64,000 bases of DNA from Rotaria sordida (Eukaryota > Rotifera > Eurotatoria > Philodinida > Philodinidae). A program made the position numbers and the translations under genes. Positions 34,721 through 47,152 of this stretch are shown one piece after another (the stretch's first letter is position 1; the number at the start of each line of letters is the position of its first letter). The notes under the pieces are model-generated. The model was not told the origin of the DNA. It was given only the letters and a program-made list of their open reading frames with translations, and searched no databases. The stretch lies in contig CAJNOL010001156.1 in the NCBI GenBank assembly GCA_905250125.1, positions 1 to 64,000 on the forward strand, given 5' to 3'.

Positions 34721-35522
34721 ATGCAGGTGAATTTTGCCTTTAAAGTGCACCAGTTGACTCTGTTTTAACGAGAATCACATTATCCCTTCATAGGCGCATC
34801 AATTTGCATGGTCAAAAAGCACATTGACAGTTTTTCCTAACGTGTTTGCAAAAAATGTCATCAGATGATAACCATCTGAACGAAACTGCTATGATACCGA
34901 AGACGAGGATCAAGGAAATTTCGACAAAACAAATAGTTCTAAACAAACTTTAATTGAAGCGGATGTATTGGTGTATACTCACGCTGATAAAGGCCTCCAA
35001 AAGCATGTTTTTTTTATGAACAACAAGATTAAACTACCGAGATTTTTGACGATATCAATTTTGACCAAATTTTCAACCCGAAAATAAGTAACTTTCATAT
35101 GTTTTCTATCCTTCAACATGTTTTTCAACGAAAATCTCATATAAAATATCAGAATCAGGTGAAAATTGTCCATGAAAACCACTATTTTGATCAAAAACTT
35201 CGTCAGAACCAATCTGACCAAAGAACTGAGTAGTTTGTTCTCCTCTCTCCTTAAATTTGTGCTTTTCGAGATCTATCTAATATTTGGAAAGCTGATCGAA
35301 AATTCTTCGAATGCTAACTAGGCATGAGCGACTTTTTTTATTTGACTTGATTAAGTTAAATTTTTTTTTCTACTTATCACTTTATTTACTTAAAATTAAG
35401 TTTAAGTAAGTGCATTCGACAACCATCATTTAATTTCAAATTTTTCTTTACTCCAATACGGATTCATCATGATGCTGTTCAGACCATATTAAAGAAGGTT
35501 TCTACTAACCTCTGATAGGTTT
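34721..35522. other. Non-coding stretch
   Basis: No gene or repeat recognised. Confidence 0.4.
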
Positions 35523-35636
35523 GAGGTGTGACTGTGAATGTGCATGTAGGTGTGGGGTGAGTATGGTATCGGTCTGGATGTGGTGTGCTCTCTAAACCCA
35601 CATCCATATCCACACACCTACATGCATACTCTCAAG
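35523..35636. repeat. Telomere-like foldback 6 (degenerate)
   Basis: TGCATGTAGGTGTGGGG on the left mirrors CCACACACCTACATGCATAC on the right, and the right border reads ACTCTCAAG. The arms are more diverged from the TGTGGG unit than in foldbacks 1-3, yet still complementary to each other. Confidence 0.7.
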
Positions 35637-35912
35637 AATGATCGGATTTGAACTCTGTTCATTTGGTGTCCATCATGAACTCGACAGGAATTTAGGCGGA
35701 ATCGAAATATTGCGTCATTGTGGTTTTCTACGTATATGTGACTCATCACGACGTATGCTCAATCAATGGTGATGACTCCCCATTTGAGAGAATCAGGCGG
35801 CAGGATTCGGCTTTGCTACGATGCTGAGCAACACTAGTTAGAGGGAAAATGTTCTCTTTGGAATGTGAAAGCGTCCTAGGAATGAGGGATCTGAGAGTTT
35901 TTCATCTAAGAT

Positions 35913-35973
35913 AAGGGTGTGGGTGTAGGTATAACTCTGCTCTAACAACACTCACATCCATACTCACACCCAC
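35913..35973. repeat. Telomere-like foldback 7 (short)
   Basis: AGGGTGTGGGTGTAGGTATA, a short loop, then ACTCACATCCATACTCACACCCA. Confidence 0.75.
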
Positions 35974-36004
35974 TTATGAAATAAATGATTGTTCTGTATT
36001 ATAG

Positions 36005-36295
36005 ATGCCTCGACAACGACTGATATTGGCTCAGACAAAAAAAAAGAAGAGACGTATTCCAGCGAATGTCAAGTAATTCAAGCAATTTACTAATGTACTT
36101 TTTCTGTCTACGCCTATCTCCTTTTGTTTATAGAAGAATACAGTTGCAGCAGCCGCCTCCACCAATACGGTAAATACTGGAATCAACTCCATCACCAAAA
36201 AAGTCAGACGATAATCATTTTAGACAACTGATATTTATTGAATGTCTTATATTTTTAGATATCTGCTGTGAAAACTAGTGCTCCAGCAACTAAAG
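36005..36295 (+). CDS. Possible microexon gene fragment, basic N-terminus
   Basis: Directly after TATTATAG (an acceptor-like end) an ATG opens MPRQRLILAQTKKKKRRIPA. Exons 36005-36067, 36134-36169 and 36259-36295 join in frame if the first donor is the weak GTCAAG. They give a small Lys/Arg-rich then Ala/Thr-rich peptide, and the last exon ends at a GTAGGA donor. No continuation was found with confidence. The frame-consistent splice sites are the only support, and the whole could be chance. Confidence 0.25.
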
Positions 36296-39200
36296 GTAGG
36301 ATATCGTTGATTATGACCCTGAAAGTGAGCACGATGATCAGTGATGACGAGTTCTATAAATACAATCGCTATTATTGCTTGGACACATCCCGAGCACAAG
36401 AGAAATTCGTAGATTATATGATCACTTTTCGAAGAATATTTCTCGCTTGTTCATATTTCACACGTGTGGAGTTCTTCAACTTTTTGGGATAAATGGTATA
36501 ATTTATTGACATACAGAAAACGTAGATTCCTTATAAGAAGGATATTTTTATGCTCTTTGCATTTTTGCCATGACATCTCAGTGATGGCATATGGATATTT
36601 TTTAAATAAAAAGAACGCAAGGATTCTGTCTTTTAGGAAAACTTTGTTCTCTCACCTTATCTGGACTAAAGGGTTGCTCTCAATTTTTCAAATTATTCCA
36701 TCAGTGACAGAATAATTCTTGAACATCACTTTCAAAAGTGAATGGAACTACTAGAAGCTCATAATCTCATGAAAGATCAAGCAAAAATCAGAAACAAATT
36801 ATAATTTTACAAACATTCTATCGCCATCCGATAATAAGATGTTTGTTGTCGTTCACTCTCTGAAGGACACCAATGTAGGTGTGATCGTTTTCTCATCGAA
36901 CAATGATTATACATATTAGACTTGTTCGAGGATGACGGCTAACAGAACTCTCTTAATTCACATGTTCGGCTTACTTACGACGATCTCAACTTGCTCAATA
37001 CCTCACGAAGTAAATGAGTCATTCATACAAAAGAATCATTTCTTTTGTTAAAAAGTAAATGAAAACTCGCTAGACCTACATATTTATTTTGGAATAAAAT
37101 ACATTAAAATTGAATTTCCAAATTCAATATGGCACATCGATTCAGCGGATGTAAATCAGGCAAATTCGACGACTAGTCAAGATTGTCAGACAATGTTAGG
37201 TATATAAATCTGGTTTCGACAGAACATTTTTTGTCAATACAGATTTCTTTCTTCTATAATACACTCTAAGCTACGTAAGGATTTGATACAGTCTAGATCA
37301 GTATTTCGATATATAAATTAAGGCAAATAACCATGAAAATATTCATATAGTTTCCTGTTTTTCTTCGTCTAAAATAAAGCTTGTTAACGCAGTGCGATCA
37401 TGTTCACTGCGGTTTGGTTCAAAAATTTTTCCGTTAGTAATGATATCATTCATTATAAAATTGAACCAATAAAGAAAACACTGTACTAAAATGATTATTT
37501 GATACTGGAAAGTTTTTTTCTTAAAAATATTTAAATAAATGTATAATAAAAAATATAAGAAATTTTAAAATACTTCGAAATAGAAAAGTATTTTTTTATT
37601 CGAAGTTCCTATTAAAATAAAAGATTTGATTATTCATATATGGGTCATGTATTTTTTTTATAATGTCATATATTCGACATGACATATTCTACAGATAGCA
37701 GGATTAAAGCTATCATCTGAAAAGAAAATAGTTCGAATTCCATCGACATGATGAAAACTTATGATTCTCTTATTAAACATTACTAAGCGTTTTACATTTT
37801 ACATTTTTCGATAGAACAAAAAATATTCTTATCATGTCTAAATGATTAACGTTGACCAAGAATCTATATATCAAAAGAAAATTCTGGTCCTATTTTCAAT
37901 ACAAAAAATGGAGGAAACTAAACAGACTAATAAAAATCTTACATGCGTTACACGAGAGAAAATGTTTAACTTTCCATAAAATTAGTTGATCGACTGATAG
38001 TTGATGTTTTGAGATGTAGTGTCACCTATTGAAGCTGAAAATAACCTTTCCGAATTGCATGAACAGATAGAGCAGTAGATCAGTTAAAGTTATTAAAAGT
38101 TTAGCTCACTCTCCTTAATATTAGATACATGAAATTTTTATTAATCTTTCTAATTTTCTTCAAATTTTGTATTCCTAGAAAACAATATTTCGCTTCAGAT
38201 GTTACAAGCATATTTTACTTTTGCAAAAAATGTAAGATGTGAAATGTTTAGTCATGATCAATAAAGCTGCCATAAGTTTTCATGATGTCCATATAATTCG
38301 AGCTACTTTCTTTTCAGATTATGGCTTTCAACTTTTGGGCCACCCTTTAGGATAGCAATATTTTTTTGGTTATCTTGCCGTGAAACCATTTGATAGGGAA
38401 TTCCACTACGAATACTTGTATCGAGGGAAAATAATGGAGACAATTAAGTTTTCTACGAATTGTGAAAGAAAGTTGTAACCGTCAACAGATCGATGAGCTA
38501 TAGAAGAAACGACGTCATTCTCGATGAAAATTGATAGCAATATACATAGAAATATGGCACTTAGTCAATATTCATACTGATTCAGAATATACGATTATTC
38601 TGAGGACTATCTAACATATCGTTGTCACTTACAATTAAATCCTATCCTTCGATTTCGATACTAGGAAACTCATTCGAACAGAAGTCAATTTACCACTAAA
38701 GATGAAATAAAACATCGGTCAATCATGTAAATGAAGACTATCAGTGAATGTTTTTAGCGATTGCAATGAGATAGATCGCGATAGAGAAAGGAAATGTTCA
38801 AATGTTGGAAATAAAATGCTCATAAAACATGCAAATATATCCGTAGATAATTTTTGTTCAATTATTTTCTTCACCAATTAGTCATCAAAAACGAGTGTAA
38901 ATAGATAAGATGGGTTTAAAATTGATTTGAGTTAAACAATGCTTAATGTTTTTGGTAATTCATTAACTCTTTTCTGGCGTATACATATTGAAATGTGTAA
39001 ACGCCTCTTTTATCTTTATTTTGTCTACAAGCCTAAATTTGTTGAATCTGACGGTGTTGTTAGTGTACTATTGCAAGAGAAAATCTATGTCATCTTTTAG
39101 GTTATAAAAAGTTCCGTGTTCGAAAGCAAGTTACGATTCTCGAACTGCATTCATTTGTAATTAGAACAAAAATATTCACTTTCGAATGTCATTTTCACAT

Positions 39201-42200
39201 AGCCAACGTTCTATAGGTATCAAATAATACAATAAAGTTCTTTACATAGTTGAAGCCTCAGAAAAAATTCATCTTGGTATGTTAACTTGTTCATCTCAAA
39301 ATTTATCGATAGAAAACAGGTATTCAGAATCAGAAAGGAGTTTTCATTCCTTTATATGTCTATCCTAATAGCTTAGACAAATCATGTGAAAATTTCGTTT
39401 GAAAATTAGAATTCCAAGACTTCATCTTTTTGACAAAGTTTACTAGAAAGTTATGGTATGGTTGCACATGGAATCTGATAATCAATAAAATTTCGTTACG
39501 TTCATGACTTCTAAATCAAAAATACAATTATCGCATTTAATTCATGAAAATGTTCATTTCTTCATTGCCACATAATTTCGTTTAATTTTTTACGTTGATG
39601 AAGTGGTTAATTTTCGTTCACTCTCTGTTAGACACTAGCGTAACAACAGTCGTTTGTTCAACAAATACAGACTATACGTATATGAAATCGAATGAAATTT
39701 GATCATTATCGCAAATGTAGTCAAATATCATATTTTATCTCATAAACATAATTTTATTGAACTGGCTTGTTGATAATTGGAATAAAAATGAATTGAAATA
39801 GTAGAACATGATAGAAAAAGGTCTATTCCATTCATTTCATTTCTGATTTCAATGAGGTTAAACAATTTTTTTTTGACTTGTTTATTTTCTCCCCTTGTTA
39901 TATTGAAGGTATGAATGAGAACGGAAATCTCTTAAAGAATACAACAGTTGATAATTTCGAATGTTGACTAGTTGAAAGCTCAAACCTATATTCCGACTAC
40001 ACCTTATACATTCTATGCTATTTGTGTAGATCAGGTGACAAACATAGTAACTCTATCATAAATTTTAGAGAAAGATCGTTTAACTAGCCGACAGGTATAG
40101 ATATCTACTCAAAATAAGAGTTGCATTTTGGCTTTTACGGAAACAAGTATATGTCAACAGGTATTTTTGTATCATCTCTCATTAGAATCATTGGACATCG
40201 AGTTTGAAATGCATCTATGGCACTAGGGTTTTAGACTTTGTTTTAGTATTGAGAAAATAGATTGTTTCAAATTTTAATCTCGAAATCATATGAAACTCGT
40301 AAAAGTGAATTGGGGTATTTCGCCAGTTTTTTTTCATCCTAGCTGTATATCAGATCAAATTGAATAGTATATTCGAAATCAACACAAAAAAAACCCGTCA
40401 GATCAGAGATATTACAACTTAAAAAACTTATTCACGAAAAACGCACTTCTGATGAACTAAAAGCATTGATGTATGTTCCGATATAGTTTTTATGCTGATG
40501 TCGATTCTATTATATATTTTACTGTGACCTTGAACGATGATGATTGAGACTATTAAACACGGCCCTTTTATTCCTATAATAAGAAAAACTTCAATTTTTT
40601 CCTATATTTTTGTAGATTGCAGTCGAGTGATTTTAAGAAGAAAAACCGTTTTAATATTTCCTTGTCTCACAAAAAACTAGACAAAATTTACAAAAGTATC
40701 AATCAAGACAAGCTCAGAAGTGTATTGGTGCTTCCTATGTATCGGATTGGTTTTCTTTACTTCATTAGCTTCCAATTGAATTAAGTAACAATTTTTTATG
40801 CTTGATAAAAACTGCTATCATAATCAACAAATATGATGAATATTATTCCATTAAAATGACAGGACTCATAAAAAAAATCATCTGGAATCTATGCAACAAC
40901 TTATATAAATATGTTACTTTCACAGAACGTACAATAGTTCGATGAACTTCTTAAACATATAATAATTTTTATCGCAGATCTTTACATGATACTAAACATT
41001 CGGTTTTCTTTGAATTGAGTATGCCCTCAGAGAGAACAATCACATTCCTAAGATCTGCATTACTGGAAATATAATTTAGATAAATTTTGAGTTATGTCAA
41101 TCTTACTATTATTGTGTAGTAAATGGTTGATTGTAGTTGAATTTTGTTGACATAAAAACTTATATCAAATTTTAAATTCTCTTGAGTTTTTTAATTTGAT
41201 ATATGTTCTTTCAGATCAATATCAAAGTAATAAGTCATTGATTACAAGATGGTAGCACATCAGTCAGACAAAACTTTTAAGAAACGCATATTTTTCTGAA
41301 CAAATTTTAATATGTTGAACAATCACTTATTTTTTTCTCATTCTTTTCAAAGCAATTCAAGTGCATTTAATCACAGAATCTTTGGTCCGAATACTTGTAT
41401 TTATACGAATACACCTGATGTGAGAATTATTATTTATAGACCGCTCTAATTTCTAAGTAGAATGGCAAACCAATTTTTTAACAATCATACAGAATAGGAT
41501 GTTGTTAAAAATGTTCGACTATCTTTCTCTTTTTTTACACGTGTACAAGTTGATGCCTGCTTCTTCTTCTTATATTTGTTTACTTTGTTTACATATTATT
41601 TTTCTTAAAGTTCAAAAATGTGATTTGATTTACTTGCGACGTAGGATGGTTATTGTTGTATGCTTTTCTCTCATGTTTCTAATACTTGTGCGATCATAAA
41701 AATTTTCAAGATGCTTTGTTTTATTTTATTCTTATCACATAAAAGAGTCTGTTGCTGATGTATTTGAGAATCGACTTTTCTTAGAGCGATTAAAATTATT
41801 CTATTTTTATCACAACATGAATAAGCATTCGAAGTTGGATTTCTCTCTACATCTGCTGATTTTGCTCAGAAAGAGACGAATAAATAGATTATATATCAAA
41901 GTTGAGACAGTCGTATGATTTGCTAACATTTTTTTGCAATGAGTGGTAAGAAAAATTTTCCTATTAGAGAAGCAAATATGAATATAAATTTTATGATGGA
42001 AATATTAAAATTAAAAAAAGAACCCACTTTAATGAGCTTTTTTTGTTCGATTTCAAAAACTTGAAGTTTGTAAAAAGTATATTTTAATAATCCAATCGTT
42101 TATTTACATGTTAACATTTTTTTTTCGCATTTCTATGTTGTTTTAAATGAAGGTAAATACAAGCTTGTAAAGAATTCAATTATGCATCTATCAAAAACAA

Positions 42201-42324
42201 ATTTTGGCTATCTGATTAAGATCCACACGTTCTAAATTACGTATAAAATCTGCATATCCGTATATTATCATATGGAGAGCTCCGATCGGATTAATATCTC
42301 TCAGCATTTCAAAATTATAAGTCA
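36296..42324. other. Gene desert of 6 kb
   Basis: Uniformly AT-rich. No coding frame, RNA gene or long inverted repeat was recognised. One weak direct repeat was noticed: TCGTTCACTCTCTG and about 50 bp of partly similar sequence at 36850 and again at 39617. Confidence 0.5.
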
Positions 42325-43436
42325 CTAGCGGAACTACTCGGCGTTGCCCGGAAAAGTTCAGTCTTAATATATGTAAGCAAAAGGCCTATTACGCTCGAGA
42401 ACATGTCAGAAAACCTAATCAGTAGGGAGTAGACACGCATAAAACTCTATTTTTTGTTCCTGTCCTGGTTATGGCTCTTGGACGTATTTTAAGTTCCAGC
42501 CACGGCTACTCTCGCTCTCGACGGATATGAAATACTGACATTGAAAAATTGATCAGAAGTAAAGGATTCTTCGTCCTTATACGTCTAGATCAAGAAGAAC
42601 TTGATGAAACTTCTGAGTTCTATCGACTTTTTATCTTGGCCAAGCATTTATAAGAGCATATACCCATCTCGATCGACCCCGATTCTGACTGATCCCGGCC
42701 GCATTTGGTCACGTTCCCGGTTCCAGAGTCGTATACTTGTGTTTCTAGTGGGGAATCCACATGGACAAGCGATTCTTCGACAGTGTTGCAAGAAAAAGCC
42801 GTTTTGATCGAAACTAAGCGCAACGACATATCTAATTGATCTAGAACGTCGAATTTTGTACTACTGAAATCACACTGAATTCCAACTGATTGCAAAGAAA
42901 GACAAACAGATAGATTTTTGTGGGACAAATCCTTTAACAACCTAAGGAGTCGATATCTATGAAATACAAATTTTCAGCATCATAGGCTATTTATTCGAAA
43001 TTCCCGCCTCACACGACCTCCAGGGATGAACTTCCCCAAAAGCTGGATTTGTGTATGACATGGGTCACCCTTGATATTCATTTTCTCAAAAACTCGATTT
43101 CTATTGGTTTCGGGCCAATCAATCAGGTTTTGAGATGATTGGATCCCTAATTCGAACTCATCGCACTCGAAAACCTGTGGATCTATGTTTTTCTGTGTGT
43201 TCATGAAGTGCTGCTCAGTAGTACTTCTATAGTACCGAATACTGCAATCTGATTGGTCAGCAACATAGGCATATTTTTTACAGGCGAAGGACCAATTCTT
43301 TTTGAAAAAAAAATAGGTATTGACTTTCTCCTGGATGAGAGGAGAATTCCTGGAAAGTTTGATTGCATTCGCTCGTGCAGTGTGGAAATGCATAAAGAAC
43401 AGACAGACAGATAAACATTCTTCTTTATATATAAGA
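42325..43436 (-). mobile_element. Non-autonomous Helitron
   Basis: Read on the minus strand, the element begins TCTTATATATAAAGAAGAAT followed by a CTGTCTGTCTGTTC run. It ends CCGGGCAACGCCGAG, then AGTTCCG and CTAG. Helitrons start with TC, end with CTRR, carry a short GC-rich hairpin just before the end (here CGG-GCAAC-GCCG-like) and insert between A and T. The base before TC is A and the base after CTAG is T, as required. The 1.1-kb interior has no Rep/helicase frame, so it depends on an autonomous partner. No target duplication is expected for this class. Confidence 0.65.
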
Positions 43437-43852
43437 TCAAATTCTATAGATCTACCTGAATCGTCCTATGACGTGAAAAGTATCCTCAAAGTTCTCCAAC
43501 AACATGGATCATATTTGATATCTTCCCAACAAGATGCAAATAGAATCTTCTCAGGATTTTCTCAGTTTAGGAGTTTCACATAATTCTTCTTGTCTGATGT
43601 TCATGTAAATGATCATCCGACAAAAAGATTTTGCATTCTCGCAATTGCGAATAACACTCTCAGATCTTTATGTTTTTCTATCAAAAGCTTTCATAGAATT
43701 AGCATTACTCTTTCTTAGAGGACCTTCTTACAGCAACCTCCAGGTGTTGTTTTTATGATCAAAAAGATCTTGGCAAAAACTAAAAGTGACATAGATGTAA
43801 GAATCGTTACCAAATCCTTTTTTCTCATAAGAAACTAGGAAAAGACTTCTGA

Positions 43853-44884
43853 ATGTTTATCTGTGGAATGAGCATTCTCAAAGACGAATGTCATATTTAT
43901 AGCGCTTGCTCTCACGAGAGACGGAATCTCTTCGACAACGACGATTTCTTTTCTTTTTCGTTCATTATAGTAATTCCCAATATTCCAGTTGATACTCGAT
44001 GGGTACAGAATGGGATGACTGTTGCTGGAGGTCATGGATGGGGCCATGCCACCAATCAACTCAAATACCCTTATGGTCTCTTCGTTGATGATGATCAAAC
44101 GATGGTCATTGCTGACTACGACAATCATCGTATCATCCAATGGAAGATGGATGATACGAATGGACAAGTAGTAGCTGGTGGCAATGGCCGAGGAAATCGA
44201 TTGGATCAATTGAATAATCCAACTGATGTATTGATCGACAAAGAGACGAATAGTCTCATTGTTTGTGATCTAGGGAATCGACGAGTCGTACGATGGCCTC
44301 GTCGTAGTGGCACAACTCAAAGAGAAATCCTCCTCGACAACATCGCTTGTCGAGGATTGGCCATGGATGATCAGAGATATCTCTACATCTCTGACTACGA
44401 CAAAGATGAAGTAAGACGATATCAAATAGGAGACAAGAATGGAACTATAGTGGCTGGTGGCAATGGCACAGGCGATAGTCTCAATCAACTCCATGAGCCG
44501 ACCTACATCTTTGTCGATCAACAACAGACTGTCTACGTGTCAGAGTACGAAAATCATCGTGTGATGAAATGGAATAAAGGTGCAAAAGAAGGAATTGTCG
44601 TCGCTGGAGGTCAAGGCGAAGGGAATGCTCTGACACAATTGTGGTATCCTAATGGACTGTTCGTCGATACATTGGGTACCATCTATGTGGCAGACTCGGG
44701 AAATCATCGACTGATGTGTTGGCGTAAAGGAGCGAAACAGGGCACTGTCATTGTGGGTGGAAATGGTAAAGGAGCAGGAGCAAATCAGTTCAACGGTCTT
44801 CAGGGTTTGTCATTTAATCGTCATGGCAATCTCTATGTCGCCGATTTCCGGAATTCTCGTGTTCAATGCTTTTCAATCGAATAG
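43853..44884 (+). CDS. NHL-repeat beta-propeller protein
   Basis: The 343-residue frame carries six NHL blades from about residue 52 to the end. Each has the pattern VAGGxGxG..NQL..P.GLFVD..TxYVADxxNHRVxxW (blade cores near 58-95, 106-146, 156-190, 199-240, 249-290, 299-342). NHL propellers bind protein or RNA. With no RING, B-box or signal anchor visible, this looks like a free propeller of the kind very abundant in bdelloids. A CCAG acceptor-like site at 43985-43988, just before VDTRWVQNG, suggests that the first 45 residues of the open frame may be intron or leader and that the real N-terminus may be spliced from upstream. Blade 3 lacks the usual VAGG start and is the most diverged. Confidence 0.8.
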   Translation: MFICGMSILKDECHIYSACSHERRNLFDNDDFFSFSFIIVIPNIPVDTRWVQNGMTVAGGHGWGHATNQLKYPYGLFVDDDQTMVIADYDNHRIIQWKMDDTNGQVVAGGNGRGNRLDQLNNPTDVLIDKETNSLIVCDLGNRRVVRWPRRSGTTQREILLDNIACRGLAMDDQRYLYISDYDKDEVRRYQIGDKNGTIVAGGNGTGDSLNQLHEPTYIFVDQQQTVYVSEYENHRVMKWNKGAKEGIVVAGGQGEGNALTQLWYPNGLFVDTLGTIYVADSGNHRLMCWRKGAKQGTVIVGGNGKGAGANQFNGLQGLSFNRHGNLYVADFRNSRVQCFSIE

Positions 44885-45577
44885 ACTCGTCATGATAGAT
44901 TTTTTCTTCTTTCCTTTCGTTTCAAATAAATCACGTTGAATTTATGAAATGAATGTCTATTCTAATCGCGCGCGCGCGACCAGGAACCATCCTGGTGGAG
45001 CCGTGGCGAGCGTAACGCTCATGCACGCACGAGATAGACTCAAATCATTCATATCCCTCCCACTCGCGAGATATGTCAATGAGTCTGGAGGTCCAGTCGT
45101 GGGCCACGGACACCAAGACGATTTCTGGCTGGGCTTTTAGGGACTACTCGGAAGTCCTTCATAGAAGACGAAACTCTAACCCTCAACGGACAGAACTCAC
45201 TCTCCTCAATCTGCCTCTCCCTTATTCTCATCTCAAAAAAAGAAAAAAAATTATTCACCATGTTTGACGTTGTTGATGATGATGACACGATGATATTGAG
45301 TACTAAAAAGAAAAGAAAAAAAATTTGCTTAATGTTATGTAATGAAAAAGAACGAGATGACTTACTCCACCCGCTACCTTTTTCTTCACTGTCCAATGCC
45401 TAAAATGAAAAAAAAACAATACGTGAAAAAGAACATAGGAGAACTTACCACCCTTTATATGATCTTAAAAAAAAAAAAAAATAAAAAAAATGATATCTAC
45501 ATTTTATTTTATTGTTCGATGTTGAATTGAATGATTTTGTATTGTCGAAGCCAACCTAAAATATAAAAAAGATAATT
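44885..45577. other. Non-coding stretch with GC-rich hairpins
   Basis: At 44966-44978 there is a CG dinucleotide run. It is followed by the hairpins ACCAGGA-ACCA-TCCTGGT (44979-44996) and GAGCGT-A-ACGCTC near 45010. GC stays high to about 45180, then the sequence is A-rich. No gene recognised. Confidence 0.5.
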
Positions 45578-45737
45578 AGGGTGTGGGTGTGAGTATGAGT
45601 ATGAGCGTAGGTGTTGGAATGGATGCGTGGAAGTGAAGGGTGCGGGATGAGTGTGAATGTAGTATTAACTACTTCCAGGTTCACTTCCGCACATCTATTC
45701 CAACACCCACGCTTACACCCACACCCACACTCTCAAG
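45578..45737. repeat. Telomere-like foldback 8 (long arms)
   Basis: AGGGTGTGGGTGTGAGTATG, then TAGGTGTTGGAATGGATGCG and GGAAGTGAA on the left, are mirrored by TTCACTTCCGCACATC, TATTCCAACACCCACGC and TTACACCCACACCCACAC on the right. The border reads ACTCTCAAG. The arms include non-telomeric sequence (GTTGGAAT/ATTCCAAC), which shows that the hairpin was copied as a unit. Confidence 0.85.
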
Positions 45738-45868
45738 AATATCTCCTCAAATCTGCGAGTTATAGTCTGTTTATTGGTGAAAAGTAGCCTGTACGTGGAC
45801 AAGGTTTTCACAATATGGATACCAGCTAACATGACTAGACCATTTCTAGGTTGTAGAGTGCCTTTAGT

Positions 45869-46162
45869 GCTAGGTCGTCAAAGAGTTCAATTTTTGAATT
45901 CATGACCGAAAAAAAATATCACTGATCACAACAAAAGATCTACGGTTTTTTATGTGAGCAAAGGAGAAATTCAAAAATTCGGCTCTGTGACGACTAGAGC
46001 CCGTCGGGTAGGACCCGGACCCGAGCGGGTCCGGGTCGAATCCGGATCCAACCTTTTTTAAATCAGCGGGTCCGATTCCAGGTACGAGTGTATCAAATTG
46101 TATACGGGTCCGGATTCGGGTCCAAAAATCTTGGACCCGACGGGCTCTAGTTACGACCTAGC
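45869..46162. mobile_element. Short inverted-repeat element hosting a nested insertion
   Basis: GCTAGGTCGTCAAAGAGTTC plus AATTTTTGAATTC at the left (45869-45901) is mirrored at the right by GAAATTCAAAAATTCGGCTC plus TGTGACGAC. The mirror is then interrupted by the 155-bp MITE and completed by GACCTAGC at 46155-46162. Confidence 0.7.
45995..46149. mobile_element. hAT-like MITE with target-site duplication
   Basis: Perfect terminal repeats TAGAGCCCGTCGGGT and ACCCGACGGGCTCTA enclose GGACCC, GGGTCCGG and CGGATCC words in both orientations. The flanks GTGACGAC (45987-45994) and GTTACGAC (46150-46157) form an 8-bp target duplication with one mismatch, diagnostic of hAT insertion. The undisturbed left arm of the host element shows that GTGACGAC was the single-copy target. 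Confidence 0.85.
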
Positions 46163-46517
46163 TCTACTTGTTTACTAAGTACTAAAAACAAATAATCACT
46201 TCCGCCTCAAGTTATTATGAAAAAAAAAACTTGCCCATGCAAAAAGTATACTCGAAAAAACTGATTTTGAGAAAAAAGGAAAATAAGTATTAGAAATTGA
46301 TTTTTTGCCAAAACCACCTGAATTAAATATTAGTGTTCAGGACAGACTATAAAATACACGATCTTAATATTAAGTATTAATAGTCTCATAGTGATTTATA
46401 TAAAAAAAACTTTACGAAATGCTGATGCAAAGAGAAAGCAGCTTAATTGCATTCTCATTTTCGCACCTAGCATGACTCTTCTCTACAGGGTTTTATTATA
46501 CTGATAAACAGAAACAC

Positions 46518-46694
46518 AGAATAGAATATGCGTACGTAATAGGTCTTAAACTGGCGTACAGTTTATGGGATTACGAAGACTTGACAGCACTATGTTTGAG
46601 TAGAGAACTAACACTAAGAGATTCTCTTCATAAATATTGGATTCGTTTCCAAGAACATTTGAATGAATCACCAAACGTAAATTGGTATATATAG
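46518..46694 (+). CDS. Unrecognised exon-like open frame
   Basis: Behind ACACAG, a 58-codon frame with balanced composition (IGLKLAYSLWDYEDLTALCL, then LHKYWIRFQEHLNESP) ends in TAG at 46692-46694. It may be a terminal exon or a pseudogene scrap. No partner exon and no family recognised. Confidence 0.25.
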   Translation, partial: RIEYAYVIGLKLAYSLWDYEDLTALCLSRELTLRDSLHKYWIRFQEHLNESPNVNWYI

Positions 46695-47152
46695 ACAAAC
46701 ATGGACAGAATTTCTAATAGCAACCGACCTGTCAAAAAAATACTATAAAAGCATGGATCTGAAGAAAAACAATAAATTTTCAAAATAGACTCTATAAAAT
46801 ATCTCGAATATTTTTCATTTATGAATGCACACAAAAAGTTATTTTGTCATTTCAAAACTACTTCATTTTTTCTGAAATACTTTATTTTAAAATACTTTCC
46901 TATTTCTACATCATAAATTTTGTATGTTGTGAAATGAATTTATCATTTGTTAACCCTCATCTAAACGATAAAATAAATATTAAAAAAAAAGAGAAAGCAG
47001 CCTAATTCTAAAAGAGGAAACTTCGGTGCATCTTCCTATGACAAAAACCTCAACCTCAACTTGTCTTCGAAAAATTGGATTTTCTAAGGGGCTTTCTTTA
47101 ATAAATCTTTAAATATTTAATTGTTCTAGAGAATTTTTAACTTAATCGATAA

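Noticed and set aside
43835..44209. 124-residue minus-strand frame opposite the NHL gene
   Set aside because: Antisense shadow; the plus strand has regular NHL repeats.
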